Shown: piece after piece, positions 1-7,963 of the stretch
Numbering within the stretch: position 1 is the stretch's first letter
Layout of the letters: every line of letters starts with the position of its first letter
DNA from: Actinomycetota bacterium
GTDB taxonomy: Bacteria; Actinomycetota; Actinomycetes; Nanopelagicales; Nanopelagicaceae
Assembly (NCBI GenBank): GCA_016870795.1
Contig: VGAJ01000004.1
Location: 1 to 64,000 of the forward strand
DNA: 64,000 bases
Direction: 5' to 3'
Made by a program: the position numbers and the translations under genes
The notes under the pieces: model-generated
What the model was told of the DNA's origin: nothing
The model's input: only the letters and a program-made list of their open reading frames with translations
Databases searched by the model: none

Positions 1-794
1 TTGAATCACAGAACTTTGAGATGCGTAAAAACGTTCTTAAATATGACGATGTGATGAACCGTCAGCGCGAGGTTATCTATCGCGAAAGACGAGAAGTATT
101 AGAGGGTGCTGATATCAAGGAGCAAGTTACAGGATTTATTGAAGATACGATTCGCGGTTATGTTGGAGCAGCAACTAATGAAGGATTTCCTGAAGAGTGG
201 GATCTAGATCAACTCTGGACCGCTCTGAAAGCAACTTATCCCATCTCATTTAAAGTTGAAGATATTGAAGCTGAAGTTGGTGGCAGAACTGGCTTAGATA
301 CTGATTTCCTCACCGCTAAAGTCCTAGACGACATTTTTGCTGCCTATGCAAAACGGGAGCAAGAGCTAGGTGCTGAAGTCCTGCGTGAACTTGAGCGAAA
401 GATTCTCCTTTCTGTCCTAGATAGAAAGTGGCGCGAGCATCTCTATGAGATGGATTATCTTCAAGAAGGAATTGGTCTTCGCGCGATGGCGCAGCGAGAT
501 CCACTTGTTGAATATCAAAAAGAGGGATATGAGCTATTTTCTGGAATGATGGATGCAATTAAGGAAGAGCTAGTTGGATTCTTGTTTAATGTTGAAGTCA
601 AGGTTGAAAATGAACACGTCGAAGCAAAGGGCGTTACTCCAGCTGCTCCAAAGCAAGAGCTTCGTTATTCATCGCCAAGTGAAAGTAGTCAGGCTTCAAG
701 CTCATCGCCGGCAGTAATTGGCGGAGTATCTAGAAATTCACCTTGCCCATGTGGATCTGGAAAGAAATATAAACGCTGCCATGGAGCTGCATAG
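1..794 (+). CDS. secA: Preprotein translocase ATPase SecA, C-terminal part (cut by left edge)
   Basis: This is the 3' end of the SecA motor that drives export through SecYEG. The frame is open to base 1 and reads '[19 protein letters not shown]', a hallmark of SecA just before the helical scaffold, so the ATG at 21 in the ORF track is internal. The remainder covers the helical scaffold and wing ('[19 protein letters not shown]'), a Ser-rich linker and a C-terminal SEC-C zinc motif, '[14 protein letters not shown]', that in the family binds zinc and contacts SecB or ribosomes. The ATPase domains lie outside the window. The SEC-C tail indicates the housekeeping SecA1 type. The next gene is convergent, 4 bases away. 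Confidence 0.97.
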   Translation, partial: ESQNFEMRKNVLKYDDVMNRQREVIYRERREVLEGADIKEQVTGFIEDTIRGYVGAATNEGFPEEWDLDQLWTALKATYPISFKVEDIEAEVGGRTGLDTDFLTAKVLDDIFAAYAKREQELGAEVLRELERKILLSVLDRKWREHLYEMDYLQEGIGLRAMAQRDPLVEYQKEGYELFSGMMDAIKEELVGFLFNVEVKVENEHVEAKGVTPAAPKQELRYSSPSESSQASSSSPAVIGGVSRNSPCPCGSGKKYKRCHGAA

Positions 795-798
795 CTTT

Positions 799-1404
799 CT
801 ATATCAGGCTTAACTCAGTACAGAGCCATTTATGATCGACCCCTTCAAAGCGTGCAACAACAGCCCTAATTCTCTCTTTGAAAATCAATGTTGCGTTTAG
901 TTCAACGACTCCAACTATTGGCTGGCTTCTTCTAACACTTTTGATCTTGGGAACCTCCTTCAAGCTTCCTACTTGAGTAAGAAGTGAGTTATAGGTGTAG
1001 CGGTGTGTGGTACGAGCAACTTGAGATGCGGGGCGCCTTGCAGCCATAATCTCAAGAGTGGTAATTAGATAAGTCAGAGTCCAGCGCGTGGCATTGGGAA
1101 GTTCTGCAAGAGTAGAAGGAGTGGGGGCAAAATCTGCTTCATAGTTCTCGCCATGGCTAGTTGGAATTAGATAGAGCTTGTTGCTTTCCTGGCTTACATC
1201 TCTTCCAAAAAGAGGAGTTGAATAAAAGCTATTTTGCTCAAATAGCTCTAATGCCGGATGATCCAATAAATCATAATCAGACAGATCAAATCTTTTACTT
1301 CTTATTCCTGCTTCATTTTTCATAGAGTGAGCATGGTTATTAAATGCGAAATAACTATCATCTAAAAGGATGAGGCATTGTCCACAGCTTGTTAATACCT
1401 GCAT
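799..1404 (-). CDS. Rv3235-family protein
   Basis: A 201-residue protein of unknown function whose C-terminal half ('IRAVVARFEGVDHKWLCTELSLI') resembles the actinobacterial Rv3235 family that sits near secA in mycobacteria and streptomycetes. I see no signal peptide, membrane segment or catalytic motif. The N-terminal 70 residues are poorly conserved-looking and include a Cys pair (CGQC). It converges on secA with a 4-base gap, and its start is about 55 bases from the divergent SAF-domain gene. Family assignment rests on C-terminal resemblance plus position, and no function is proposed. Confidence 0.7.
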   Translation of the reverse strand: MQVLTSCGQCLILLDDSYFAFNNHAHSMKNEAGIRSKRFDLSDYDLLDHPALELFEQNSFYSTPLFGRDVSQESNKLYLIPTSHGENYEADFAPTPSTLAELPNATRWTLTYLITTLEIMAARRPASQVARTTHRYTYNSLLTQVGSLKEVPKIKSVRRSQPIVGVVELNATLIFKERIRAVVARFEGVDHKWLCTELSLI

Positions 1405-1458
1405 TTTGGTTGTGGAAGTAGGGGCTCATGAGGGCAAGAAATTGGATATTCATTGCCA

Positions 1459-2097
1459 ATGAAAAATACCAATAAGCTTCAGAAAAATTCCTTTAACTTC
1501 TCTGTCCGTAGTTATCTTAAAACGATTTTAGGTGGATGCTTAATCGCTGCTTCATTTATCTCAGCTCTAGTCATCTCCAATTCATCGAGCCGGATGATCA
1601 CAGTTTGGAGCGCAGCGGTTGACCTTGACAAAGGAGAGGTAATTACGGCAGAAGATGTGGTTATCAGCAAAGTTTTGTTACCTGGTAATGCTGGAAACTA
1701 TATCGATGGACAGGTCTCAATCATTGGAAGCTCTGTAGTTAGAGAAATTGGAATTGACGAATTGATACCAGCCTATGCACTAAGTAGCCAGGTAGATCAG
1801 CAGCTCCAGCAGGTTCCGATTGCTATCGCCTTTTCTCAAGTGCCAAAAGATATTGGCAGTGGACAACGAGTTGATATTTATGGAATCACTAAATCTGAAA
1901 TACGCTCGCAAAGCCTTGAATCTGGCAGATATAAAAGTCGCTTGATTGCAAGTGATTTGGTCATAGATCAAATAGATAACCAGGCAAATACTCTAGGAGG
2001 GGACTTAGTATTAACGCTGCTTGTCCCAAGGCCAATAATTCCAAACCTGATTGAGGATATGGGAAATTACGACTTTATTCTGGTGGGAAATCGGTGA
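1459..2097 (+). CDS. SAF-domain membrane-anchored protein (CpaB/FlgA-like)
   Basis: About 212 residues from the ATG at 1459; the track uses a TTG two codons earlier. A basic N-terminus is followed by one hydrophobic segment ('LKTILGGCLIAASFISALVI', about residues 20-42), then an SAF domain beginning 'AAVDLDKGEVITAEDVVISKV'. In this family SAF domains occur in pilus or flagellar assembly proteins (CpaB/RcpC, FlgA). The stop overlaps the GTG of the CpaE-like gene by 4 bases, so the two are translationally coupled. No other Tad or pilus genes are in view, so the role here is unknown. Confidence 0.75.
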   Translation: MKNTNKLQKNSFNFSVRSYLKTILGGCLIAASFISALVISNSSSRMITVWSAAVDLDKGEVITAEDVVISKVLLPGNAGNYIDGQVSIIGSSVVREIGIDELIPAYALSSQVDQQLQQVPIAIAFSQVPKDIGSGQRVDIYGITKSEIRSQSLESGRYKSRLIASDLVIDQIDNQANTLGGDLVLTLLVPRPIIPNLIEDMGNYDFILVGNR

Positions 2098-3095
2098 AAA
2101 TAAATTTAATCACCGCACTAAGCTCTCATCAAGTTGAAGACCAAGTTATTGAAGTTCTGCTAAAACATGACTTCCTGCTCCAAAAGCGCCTACTGTCGCC
2201 ATCAGATTTTGATTCAAAGTTAATTTCAAGCATCTCTGCTGTTCGCATCTTAATAATTTCGGATAGGGACTTTGGATTAGATTGGCGCGAGATAAGAAGA
2301 GAAACTGATGAGAATCTTTCAATTCTTATTCTTGATGTGGATAAGAGATTTAGTAGTGATGAGATATTGCAACAAGCTAATCAGGCTTTAAGAGTAAGTA
2401 ATGAGGTTCTCCCAACTGGAGACTCATTCCGTAGAGATTCTTGGGTTTTATTTACTGGCTCTGATGGCTCTCCTGGAATTTCAACTCTTGCGCTAAATAC
2501 CGCCCAGGAATACTCCAAATTAGCTCAGATGTTGCTCATCGATGCAGATCTTTCCCAGCAGAGTCTGTCTCAGATGGTGGGGGAGAGAATGAGTTATCAG
2601 CGAAGTTCTCTTAATAACGCTCTATCCCTTCAGAGCATTGCTTCTTTTGATGAGATTGAATCTAGAGAAAATGAGAGCGTCTTTATTGATGTTGGAAGCG
2701 CGCCGGTAATGAGTCAAGCGGTATCTGATCGACGCACAAGAGGAAAGTTTTTTATGCAGGCCCTGAGTAGTTGTTCTCATCTAATTTACGTAATTCATCA
2801 AGATAGCCGCGCCCTCTATCAATTAGAGCAATTCCAAGAGTCATTAAAGATGTTCTCATCCGAGCTAAATGTGATTTATCTACTCAACAAAGAGAGTAGT
2901 AGCTCCAGCCGCCCCCTTTTTCGCAAAAGCTTTAGAAGCAAGATCGACGGCAAGCCTCACTTCTTTATGCCCTATGAGTATGGCAATTTAGAGCGGGCAC
3001 GCAATCGATATGCCACTTTATCTGAAGTTAACTCTCGCAGTAGCCTCTCTCGAGCGCTCCGGGAGTTAGCCACTTATCTCCATAAAATAATCTGA
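2094..3095 (+). CDS. CpaE/MinD-like P-loop protein with degenerate nucleotide-binding loop
   Basis: A 333-residue protein starting at a GTG overlapping the previous stop. Residues 1-110 look like a receiver-type or linker domain. From about residue 115 the MinD/ParA fold appears ('WVLFTGSDGSPGISTLALN'), with 'LLIDADL' as the second motif and 'VFIDVGSAP' as the third. The deviant Walker A position reads GSDGSPGIST and lacks both lysines normally used by MinD/CpaE ATPases. It resembles CpaE/TadZ or the mycobacterial Ssd-type proteins. It pairs with the SAF gene and is followed 15 bases later by pdtaS. ATPase activity is doubtful from the sequence. Confidence 0.72.
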   Translation: MKINLITALSSHQVEDQVIEVLLKHDFLLQKRLLSPSDFDSKLISSISAVRILIISDRDFGLDWREIRRETDENLSILILDVDKRFSSDEILQQANQALRVSNEVLPTGDSFRRDSWVLFTGSDGSPGISTLALNTAQEYSKLAQMLLIDADLSQQSLSQMVGERMSYQRSSLNNALSLQSIASFDEIESRENESVFIDVGSAPVMSQAVSDRRTRGKFFMQALSSCSHLIYVIHQDSRALYQLEQFQESLKMFSSELNVIYLLNKESSSSSRPLFRKSFRSKIDGKPHFFMPYEYGNLERARNRYATLSEVNSRSSLSRALRELATYLHKII

Positions 3096-3110
3096 AGTAC
3101 TCTTTCGCCT

Positions 3111-4589
3111 ATGCCTTTTCGCCATCTGCTCTCAGATCAGAGTTCGCTAACAAGTGATGATGTATTGCGTCTTGGCGAATTAACTGCTGAATGGCAATTG
3201 CTTGCTGACATTTCATTCGCAGATTTAGTGTTATGGATTCCAAAGCGCAAAGATGAAAAGAGTTGGCCGGAGGGACATCGCACTATTGCCCAGATTCGCC
3301 CTATGACGGCAGCAACAGTTTTTACTCAAGACTTAATGGGCAATGAGGTGGCATGGGGGTCTAGACCAGATATTGATCAAGCGCTATCAAGTGGTGAGAT
3401 TGTTAGAGATAGTAGGGCTGAGCAAGTTGGAGAGATAAAGATCAAGGTTGAGTGCATTCCAGTCTTTTTTGCTGGTCGAGTAATAGCAGTAATTTCACGT
3501 CATAGAAATCTTGAGACGATGAGAACGCCGTCACGGCTGGAATTAAATTATCGCGAGATTGCTAACCACATCTATCGAATGATTGCTGAGGGAAACTTTC
3601 CCGTAAAGGACAATGTCTATCTGGCAGAGGCTGCTCCAAGAGTTGGCGATGGCTTGGTAAGACTAAATGTTGCAGGAGAAGTTCTCTTTGCTAGTCCAAA
3701 TGCTCGATCTGCATTCAATCGAATTGGTTGGGATAAAGACCTTGAAGGGCAGAACCTTGGTCGAGTTTTAGATTCTCTTGTTAGCCAATCTTCACCGCTT
3801 AATCCACGGGAGGAGAATTGGCAGATAACTATGAGTGGTAAGCAATTGAGGCGAGATGAGTTTGAAAACAGTGGCGGAGTACTGGATCTTTTAGCAATGC
3901 CATTAACTGAAGGTGATAATCGAATTGGGGCTGTTGTTCTTGTTCACAACGTTACAGAGCTAAGAAGGAAAGATAGAGCTTTAATCAGTAAAGATGCCAC
4001 CATTAGAGAGATTCATCATCGGGTAAAGAATAATCTGCAGACTGTTTCAGCTCTGCTTCGCCTTCAAGCAAGGCGAATTGATGATCCAAAAGCTAGCGCT
4101 GCTATTGAGGAGGCGGTTAGAAGGGTGGTTTCAATTGCCCTGGTTCACGAGACTCTCTCTGCTACCGCGCAGGATTTAGTGCAATTTGATGAGGTCATTA
4201 CCAAGATAATTCAAGGTGCATCAGAGTTAAATATCAGGCCAAATGAGATCCAGATAAAGAAGGTCGGCCAATTTGGCCCTATCTCCTCAATGGTTGCAAC
4301 GCCTCTTGCCTTGGTATTAACAGAGTTGATCCACAATGCTTTAGAGCATGGTTTGAGTCAAAGTGGTGATTTGGTAGAGCTAAGAATTAATAGAAGTGGA
4401 AAATCTATGACTGTAACAGTTGTGGATAATGGAGCCGGAATTCCAGGGGACTTCTCACTTGAATCAAACACAAATCTCGGTTTGCAGATTGTTCAGACTC
4501 TAACTAAAAATGAGTTAGCTGGAAAAATAGAGTTTATTAAACCAAATATTGGAACTCAGGTTCAGATTTCTTTTCCGCTAGAGCGTTAA
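3111..4589 (+). CDS. pdtaS: Cytoplasmic sensor histidine kinase, PdtaS type
   Basis: A 492-residue soluble kinase with no membrane segment. The N-terminal GAF-like region (about 20-165) is followed by a PAS-like region (about 180-285). The HisKA_2 dimerisation box 'REIHHRVKNNLQTVSALLRLQARRI' carries the phosphorylated histidine near residue 302. The HATPase domain shows 'ELIHNALEHG' and 'DNGAGIPGDF'. This layout matches mycobacterial PdtaS, which phosphorylates the ANTAR antiterminator PdtaR; no ANTAR gene is in this window. It follows the SAF/CpaE pair closely, so it may be co-transcribed. It converges on whiB with a 4-base gap, echoing the pdtaS-whiB1 neighbourhood of mycobacteria. Confidence 0.9.
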   Translation: MPFRHLLSDQSSLTSDDVLRLGELTAEWQLLADISFADLVLWIPKRKDEKSWPEGHRTIAQIRPMTAATVFTQDLMGNEVAWGSRPDIDQALSSGEIVRDSRAEQVGEIKIKVECIPVFFAGRVIAVISRHRNLETMRTPSRLELNYREIANHIYRMIAEGNFPVKDNVYLAEAAPRVGDGLVRLNVAGEVLFASPNARSAFNRIGWDKDLEGQNLGRVLDSLVSQSSPLNPREENWQITMSGKQLRRDEFENSGGVLDLLAMPLTEGDNRIGAVVLVHNVTELRRKDRALISKDATIREIHHRVKNNLQTVSALLRLQARRIDDPKASAAIEEAVRRVVSIALVHETLSATAQDLVQFDEVITKIIQGASELNIRPNEIQIKKVGQFGPISSMVATPLALVLTELIHNALEHGLSQSGDLVELRINRSGKSMTVTVVDNGAGIPGDFSLESNTNLGLQIVQTLTKNELAGKIEFIKPNIGTQVQISFPLER

Positions 4590-4593
4590 AGAA

Positions 4594-4869
4594 TTACTCC
4601 TCGAAGTTATTTTCAGATAAACGTGCACGATTTCTAGCAGCGCGGCGCTTCATAGCTCGTCTTTCATCCTCAGATAGCCCGCCCCAGACTCCAGAGTCTT
4701 GGCCGCTTTCAAGTGCCCATTGCAAACAATCTTGTCTAACTATGCAAGGCATACAGACTTTTTTAGCTTCTTCAATTTGAGCAATCGCAGGCCCAGTATT
4801 TCCAACAGGAAAGAAGAGTTCAGGGTCAATATCGCGGCACGCAGCGCGGTGGCGCCAATCCAAGCTCAT
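4594..4869 (-). CDS. whiB1: WhiB-family iron-sulfur transcription factor, WhiB1-like
   Basis: A 91-residue WhiB protein. Four cysteines (C11, C39, C42, C48) form the [4Fe-4S] site in the usual C-Xn-C-X2-C-X5-C order, followed by the 'GVWGG' turn and a basic tail ('RRAMKRRAARNRAR') for DNA contact. 'CRDIDPELFFPVGNTGPA' is very close to mycobacterial WhiB1, an essential nitric-oxide-responsive regulator that binds SigA. The chosen start gives MSLDWRH, matching the WhiB1 N-terminus. A good SigA-type promoter lies about 110 bases upstream, leaving a long 5' UTR. Its convergent neighbour is pdtaS. Confidence 0.93.
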   Translation of the reverse strand: MSLDWRHRAACRDIDPELFFPVGNTGPAIAQIEEAKKVCMPCIVRQDCLQWALESGQDSGVWGGLSEDERRAMKRRAARNRARLSENNFEE

Positions 4870-4976
4870 AAGACCTCATCAATATTCAGGCAAGGGGCAG
4901 TTCGGGGAAACCGAGATTGACCATTCTTGCGTCTTTGGGTGTAATGCGAACCAGATTTGGGCGCGATTACTGCCAT

Positions 4977-5005
4977 ATTATCCCCGCCAAAACATCTTAA
5001 CTCAA
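4977..5005 (-). promoter_or_regulatory. Predicted SigA-type promoter of whiB1
   Basis: On the minus strand TTGAGT (5000-5005) and GATAAT (4977-4982) are separated by exactly 17 bases. Transcription would start near 4970, giving a leader of about 100 bases before whiB1. The 227-base gap between whiB1 and tRNA-Arg holds no other feature I can support. The call comes from sequence matching only. Confidence 0.5.
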
Positions 5006-5096
5006 GAGTCTCGCCCCGCGATTTCACAGAAAGTTAGTGAGGTAGAGCGCTAGAGCTCTGTAATTAAATTGAATTTTGAATATTTCTTAGATCAAG

Positions 5097-5168
5097 TGCC
5101 CCCGACAGGATTCGAACCTGTGCACCCGCCTCCGGAGGGCGGTGCTCTATCCCCTGAGCTACGGGGGC
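5097..5168 (-). tRNA. tRNA-Arg (CCG)
   Basis: The minus strand folds as a complete cloverleaf. The 7-bp acceptor is GCCCCCG/CGGGGGC, the D arm GCTC/GAGC, the anticodon stem CCGCC/GGCGG with loop CTCCGGA (anticodon CCG), and the T arm ACAGG-TTCGAAT-CCTGT. The discriminator base is A and no CCA is encoded. It lies between whiB1 and msrA. Confidence 0.96.
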
Positions 5169-5212
5169 GCTTTGGAAAAGATTATCAGTGATTCCTCTGC
5201 CAATATTGGCCC

Positions 5213-5734
5213 ATGAAAGAACGAGCGTATTTTGCAACTGGTTGCTTCTGGGGAGCAGAGCGAAGATTCTGGAATCTATCTGGAGTGATCACAACTTCAG
5301 TTGGATATATGGGTGGAACTACTAAATCACCAACATATCAAGAGGTCTGCACTGGAAAAACTAATCACGCTGAAATGGTTGAGGTAGTTTTTGATCCAGA
5401 GCAAATTTCATATCAAAGACTTCTTGAAGAGTTCTGGGTGATGCATGATCCAACCTCACTAAATAAGCAAGGCGGAGACATTGGAACCCAGTATCGCAGC
5501 GCAATATTTACTACCACTGCTGAGCAGTTAGAGCTTGCCCAAAAAACTCGTCAGGTTTATAACGATGTGCTTAAGAGCGCAGGACTTGGTGAAATTGTTA
5601 CTCAGATTCAAAGTGCAGATGGACATGAATATTTCTTGGCGGAGGAATACCACCAAAGATATTTAGAGAAGAATCCCAATGGATATGACTGTCACTCAAG
5701 TACTGGGATTGCATATCCAGCTCTAAAGGCTTAA
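5213..5734 (+). CDS. msrA: Peptide-methionine (S)-S-oxide reductase MsrA
   Basis: A 173-residue enzyme that reduces the S epimer of methionine sulfoxide in proteins. The catalytic motif GCFWG is at residues 10-14 (Cys11), 'SVGYMGG' and 'GDIGTQYRS' follow as family signatures, and a second Cys lies near residue 160 ('YDCHSS'). Full length. No clear Shine-Dalgarno precedes the ATG; a CAATAT box 6 bases upstream could make the message leaderless. msrB starts 10 bases downstream behind an AGGAG-type site, so the two form an operon that repairs both sulfoxide epimers. Confidence 0.96.
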   Translation: MKERAYFATGCFWGAERRFWNLSGVITTSVGYMGGTTKSPTYQEVCTGKTNHAEMVEVVFDPEQISYQRLLEEFWVMHDPTSLNKQGGDIGTQYRSAIFTTTAEQLELAQKTRQVYNDVLKSAGLGEIVTQIQSADGHEYFLAEEYHQRYLEKNPNGYDCHSSTGIAYPALKA

Positions 5735-5744
5735 GGAGAAAGTA

Positions 5745-6203
5745 ATGTCTTATAGCGAATCTGAACTTCCTAAAATCAATCCCAAGACTGGAAAGGCATT
5801 TCCAGTTCAATTAGATGATGAAAGTTTAGCTAAAAGCCTAGATCCACTCTCCTATGATGTATTGCGAAAAGCTGGAACAGAAGTTGCATTTACTGGAAAG
5901 TATTATGAGAGTGAAACCATTGGCGTTTTTAAGTGCAAAGCATGCAGCGCAGAGCTCTTTCGAAGTGAGACTAAATTCCACTCAGGCTGCGGCTGGCCTT
6001 CTTTCTATGCCCCAAAAAGTGATGATGCAGTGGTGCTATTAGAGGATCGCTCACTTGCTCCGCGAATCAGAACAGAAGTTCGTTGCGCTTCTTGTGGTTC
6101 ACATCTTGGACATGTCTTTGAAGGTGAAGGTTATGCAGTGCCAACTGATCAACGTTGGTGCATCAACTCAGTAGCGCTAACACTTGAACCAAAAAACTCC
6201 TAG
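5745..6203 (+). CDS. msrB: Peptide-methionine (R)-S-oxide reductase MsrB
   Basis: A 152-residue SelR-domain enzyme that reduces the R epimer of methionine sulfoxide. The zinc site is formed by C64/C67 (CKAC) and C114/C117 (CASC), and the catalytic Cys139 lies in 'RWCINSVAL'. 'FHSGCGWPSF' is the family signature. It follows msrA at 10 bases and its stop overlaps the convergent glycosylase gene by 4 bases. Confidence 0.96.
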   Translation: MSYSESELPKINPKTGKAFPVQLDDESLAKSLDPLSYDVLRKAGTEVAFTGKYYESETIGVFKCKACSAELFRSETKFHSGCGWPSFYAPKSDDAVVLLEDRSLAPRIRTEVRCASCGSHLGHVFEGEGYAVPTDQRWCINSVALTLEPKNS

Positions 6204-6829
6204 GCAATTTCAGTAGCGCGCCAGCAATACCAAGCTAAATGGCTGCGATATGGGCTATAGGTTTCACCTAATTTAAGAAGCTCAGCTGGCTTTATCTCAC
6301 CTCTCATGCGATGAACCTTCTCCCAACCACGTCTGACTCCAAGATCTCCCACCGGCCACACATCCTGTCTGCCTAGTTGAAACATCAAAAACATCTCAAC
6401 AGTCCAGACTCCAATTCCAAAGAGCGGCAGAAGCTGCTCTCTAATTTCTTCATCTTCTAGGCGATGAAGAGAGCTCATAGAAACCTTTGAGCTAAGGGCG
6501 GCTTGAGCTAACTCCTCTAAGGCTCTCGCCTTGGCTGATGAGCAACCAGTTTGCCTTAAATCACTTCTACTTATTCGACTAATCCCACTCGGTGAAATTC
6601 GGCCGCCAGATAGGTTCTTAACTCTTCCAATAATTGTTGCGGCAGCTTTAGTAGATAATTGCTGAGAGAGAATTGATGAAGCAAGTGTTGAAAAATTACT
6701 TTCCAAGGGTTTCTTTGTTTTAAGACCAAGAGGACAAGGCCCAGATTGCTTGATTATGGGTTTGAATCTGGGGTTTTTCTTTGCGATCTCCGCGGCGATC
6801 TTTCGCGATTGCGCCAGCGTGATTGCCAT
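6200..6829 (-). CDS. DNA-3-methyladenine glycosylase II, AlkA-like (HhH-GPD)
   Basis: A 209-residue HhH-GPD base-excision glycosylase. 'FSTLASSILSQQLSTKAA' is the early family helix, 'LLPLFGIGVWTVEMFLMF' the helix-hairpin-helix, and the Asp in 'WPVGDLGVRRG' is the expected catalytic residue. No Fe-S cysteine cluster is present, which fits the AlkA branch rather than the Nth/MutY branch. It lacks the N-terminal domain of E. coli AlkA, as in many short actinobacterial versions. It converges on msrB and is divergent from the LacI gene across 106 bases. Confidence 0.88.
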   Translation of the reverse strand: MAITLAQSRKIAAEIAKKNPRFKPIIKQSGPCPLGLKTKKPLESNFSTLASSILSQQLSTKAAATIIGRVKNLSGGRISPSGISRISRSDLRQTGCSSAKARALEELAQAALSSKVSMSSLHRLEDEEIREQLLPLFGIGVWTVEMFLMFQLGRQDVWPVGDLGVRRGWEKVHRMRGEIKPAELLKLGETYSPYRSHLAWYCWRATEIA

Positions 6830-6852
6830 GAGAAGGCAGGGTAGCCATTTTC

Positions 6853-6896
6853 AGTTTTACAGTCTATTTTTAGCCGCTTACAGAGTTTTACAATCT
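6853..6896. promoter_or_regulatory. Direct repeats in the divergent alkA-like/lacI intergenic region (possible operator)
   Basis: Two copies of AGTTTTACARTCT (6853-6865 and 6884-6896, 12 of 13 identical) are spaced 31 bases start to start, about three helical turns. A related GTTTACAGAGGCT stretch occurs upstream of the sugar-binding-protein gene near 9621. They may be regulator sites, but this is pattern recognition only. Confidence 0.35.
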
Positions 6897-6935
6897 CTAT
6901 TTAGCTCTTTGCATTAAGGGCTTTGAAAGGTTTTC

Positions 6936-7943
6936 ATGGCAGCCGGTATTAAGGAAGTCGCAACTGAGGCTGGAGTCTCTATCGCCACCGTTTCGCGAGC
7001 TCTTCGAGGTTTAAATCATGTTAATCCTGAAACTCGTAAGAAAATTCTTGATGCTGCAGAGAAACTTGGTTATCCCATCCCGCAAAGCTCTGCCAAAGCT
7101 TTATTTGGAAGGACTAATTCCGTTGGAGTAGTGGCCCCTTTTATCTCTAGATGGTATTTCGCTCAAGTTATTAATGGCGCAGAGCAAGCCCTTAGAGAGG
7201 CAGGCCTTGATCTGCTTCTCTATAACTTCTCGCAGATGAAAGGGCGCGAGCGATTATTCCAACATCAATTGCTAAAAGGTCGGGTAGATGCCTTGATTGT
7301 GATCAGCCTTCCACCAACTGAGGAAGAGTTTGATTCGATGTTAAGCCTTGGAATTCCAATCGCACTTGTTGGAATGCATCATGCGCAATGTTCTAGCGTG
7401 GCTATTGATGATGTTGCAGGGGCAAGGACAGCAACTCAGCACTTAGTTAATTTAGGCCATAAAAAGATTGCACTTCTATCCGGCCGGCCCGATGACCCAT
7501 TTGGTTTTAGTGTTCCACAAGATCGCCGTAAGGGATTTATGCAGGTTCTAGCTGAGAGTGGATTGGAATTTAAGCCAACTCGTGAAGTCTTTGGTGATTT
7601 CACCATGCATGGCGCAAGTAGAGCGATGGATGATTTATTGGCGAGAGCAGATAGGCCAACAGCAATTTTTTGCCAATCAGATGAGATGGCACTTGGCGCG
7701 CTACAAGCAATTAGAAGAAATGGATTAAAAGTTCCTGATGACATTTCAATTATTGGATTTGATGGCCATGAAATGGCGGAGTTTTCAGACCTAACCACTA
7801 TTGAGCAGCCCGTCTCCCTAATGGGGGAGATGGCTGCATGGTCGATTATGGAGCGATTAAAGCTTCCTAAGAGCGAATCACATTCACTAACTCTTCCAAC
7901 TACCTTGGTAGTAAGGAATTCCACCAGGCGCTTGGAGGCATAG
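6936..7943 (+). CDS. LacI-family transcriptional regulator of the glucoside locus
   Basis: A 335-residue regulator. The N-terminal helix-turn-helix is 'IKEVATEAGVSIATVSRAL' (about 5-25), with hinge helix 'QSSAKALFGRT'. The periplasmic-binding-like effector domain fills the rest ('SVGVVAPFISRWYFAQVINGAEQAL', 'TAIFCQSDEMALGALQAIR', 'DISIIGFDGHEMAEF'). An AAAGG ribosome site precedes the ATG. It sits immediately upstream of the GH13 glucosidase and ABC transporter genes, so it most likely represses them and releases on an alpha-glucoside or a derivative. The ligand cannot be read from sequence. Confidence 0.93.
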   Translation: MAAGIKEVATEAGVSIATVSRALRGLNHVNPETRKKILDAAEKLGYPIPQSSAKALFGRTNSVGVVAPFISRWYFAQVINGAEQALREAGLDLLLYNFSQMKGRERLFQHQLLKGRVDALIVISLPPTEEEFDSMLSLGIPIALVGMHHAQCSSVAIDDVAGARTATQHLVNLGHKKIALLSGRPDDPFGFSVPQDRRKGFMQVLAESGLEFKPTREVFGDFTMHGASRAMDDLLARADRPTAIFCQSDEMALGALQAIRRNGLKVPDDISIIGFDGHEMAEFSDLTTIEQPVSLMGEMAAWSIMERLKLPKSESHSLTLPTTLVVRNSTRRLEA

Positions 7944-7963
7944 AAATTAATAGCCAAAAAGCA

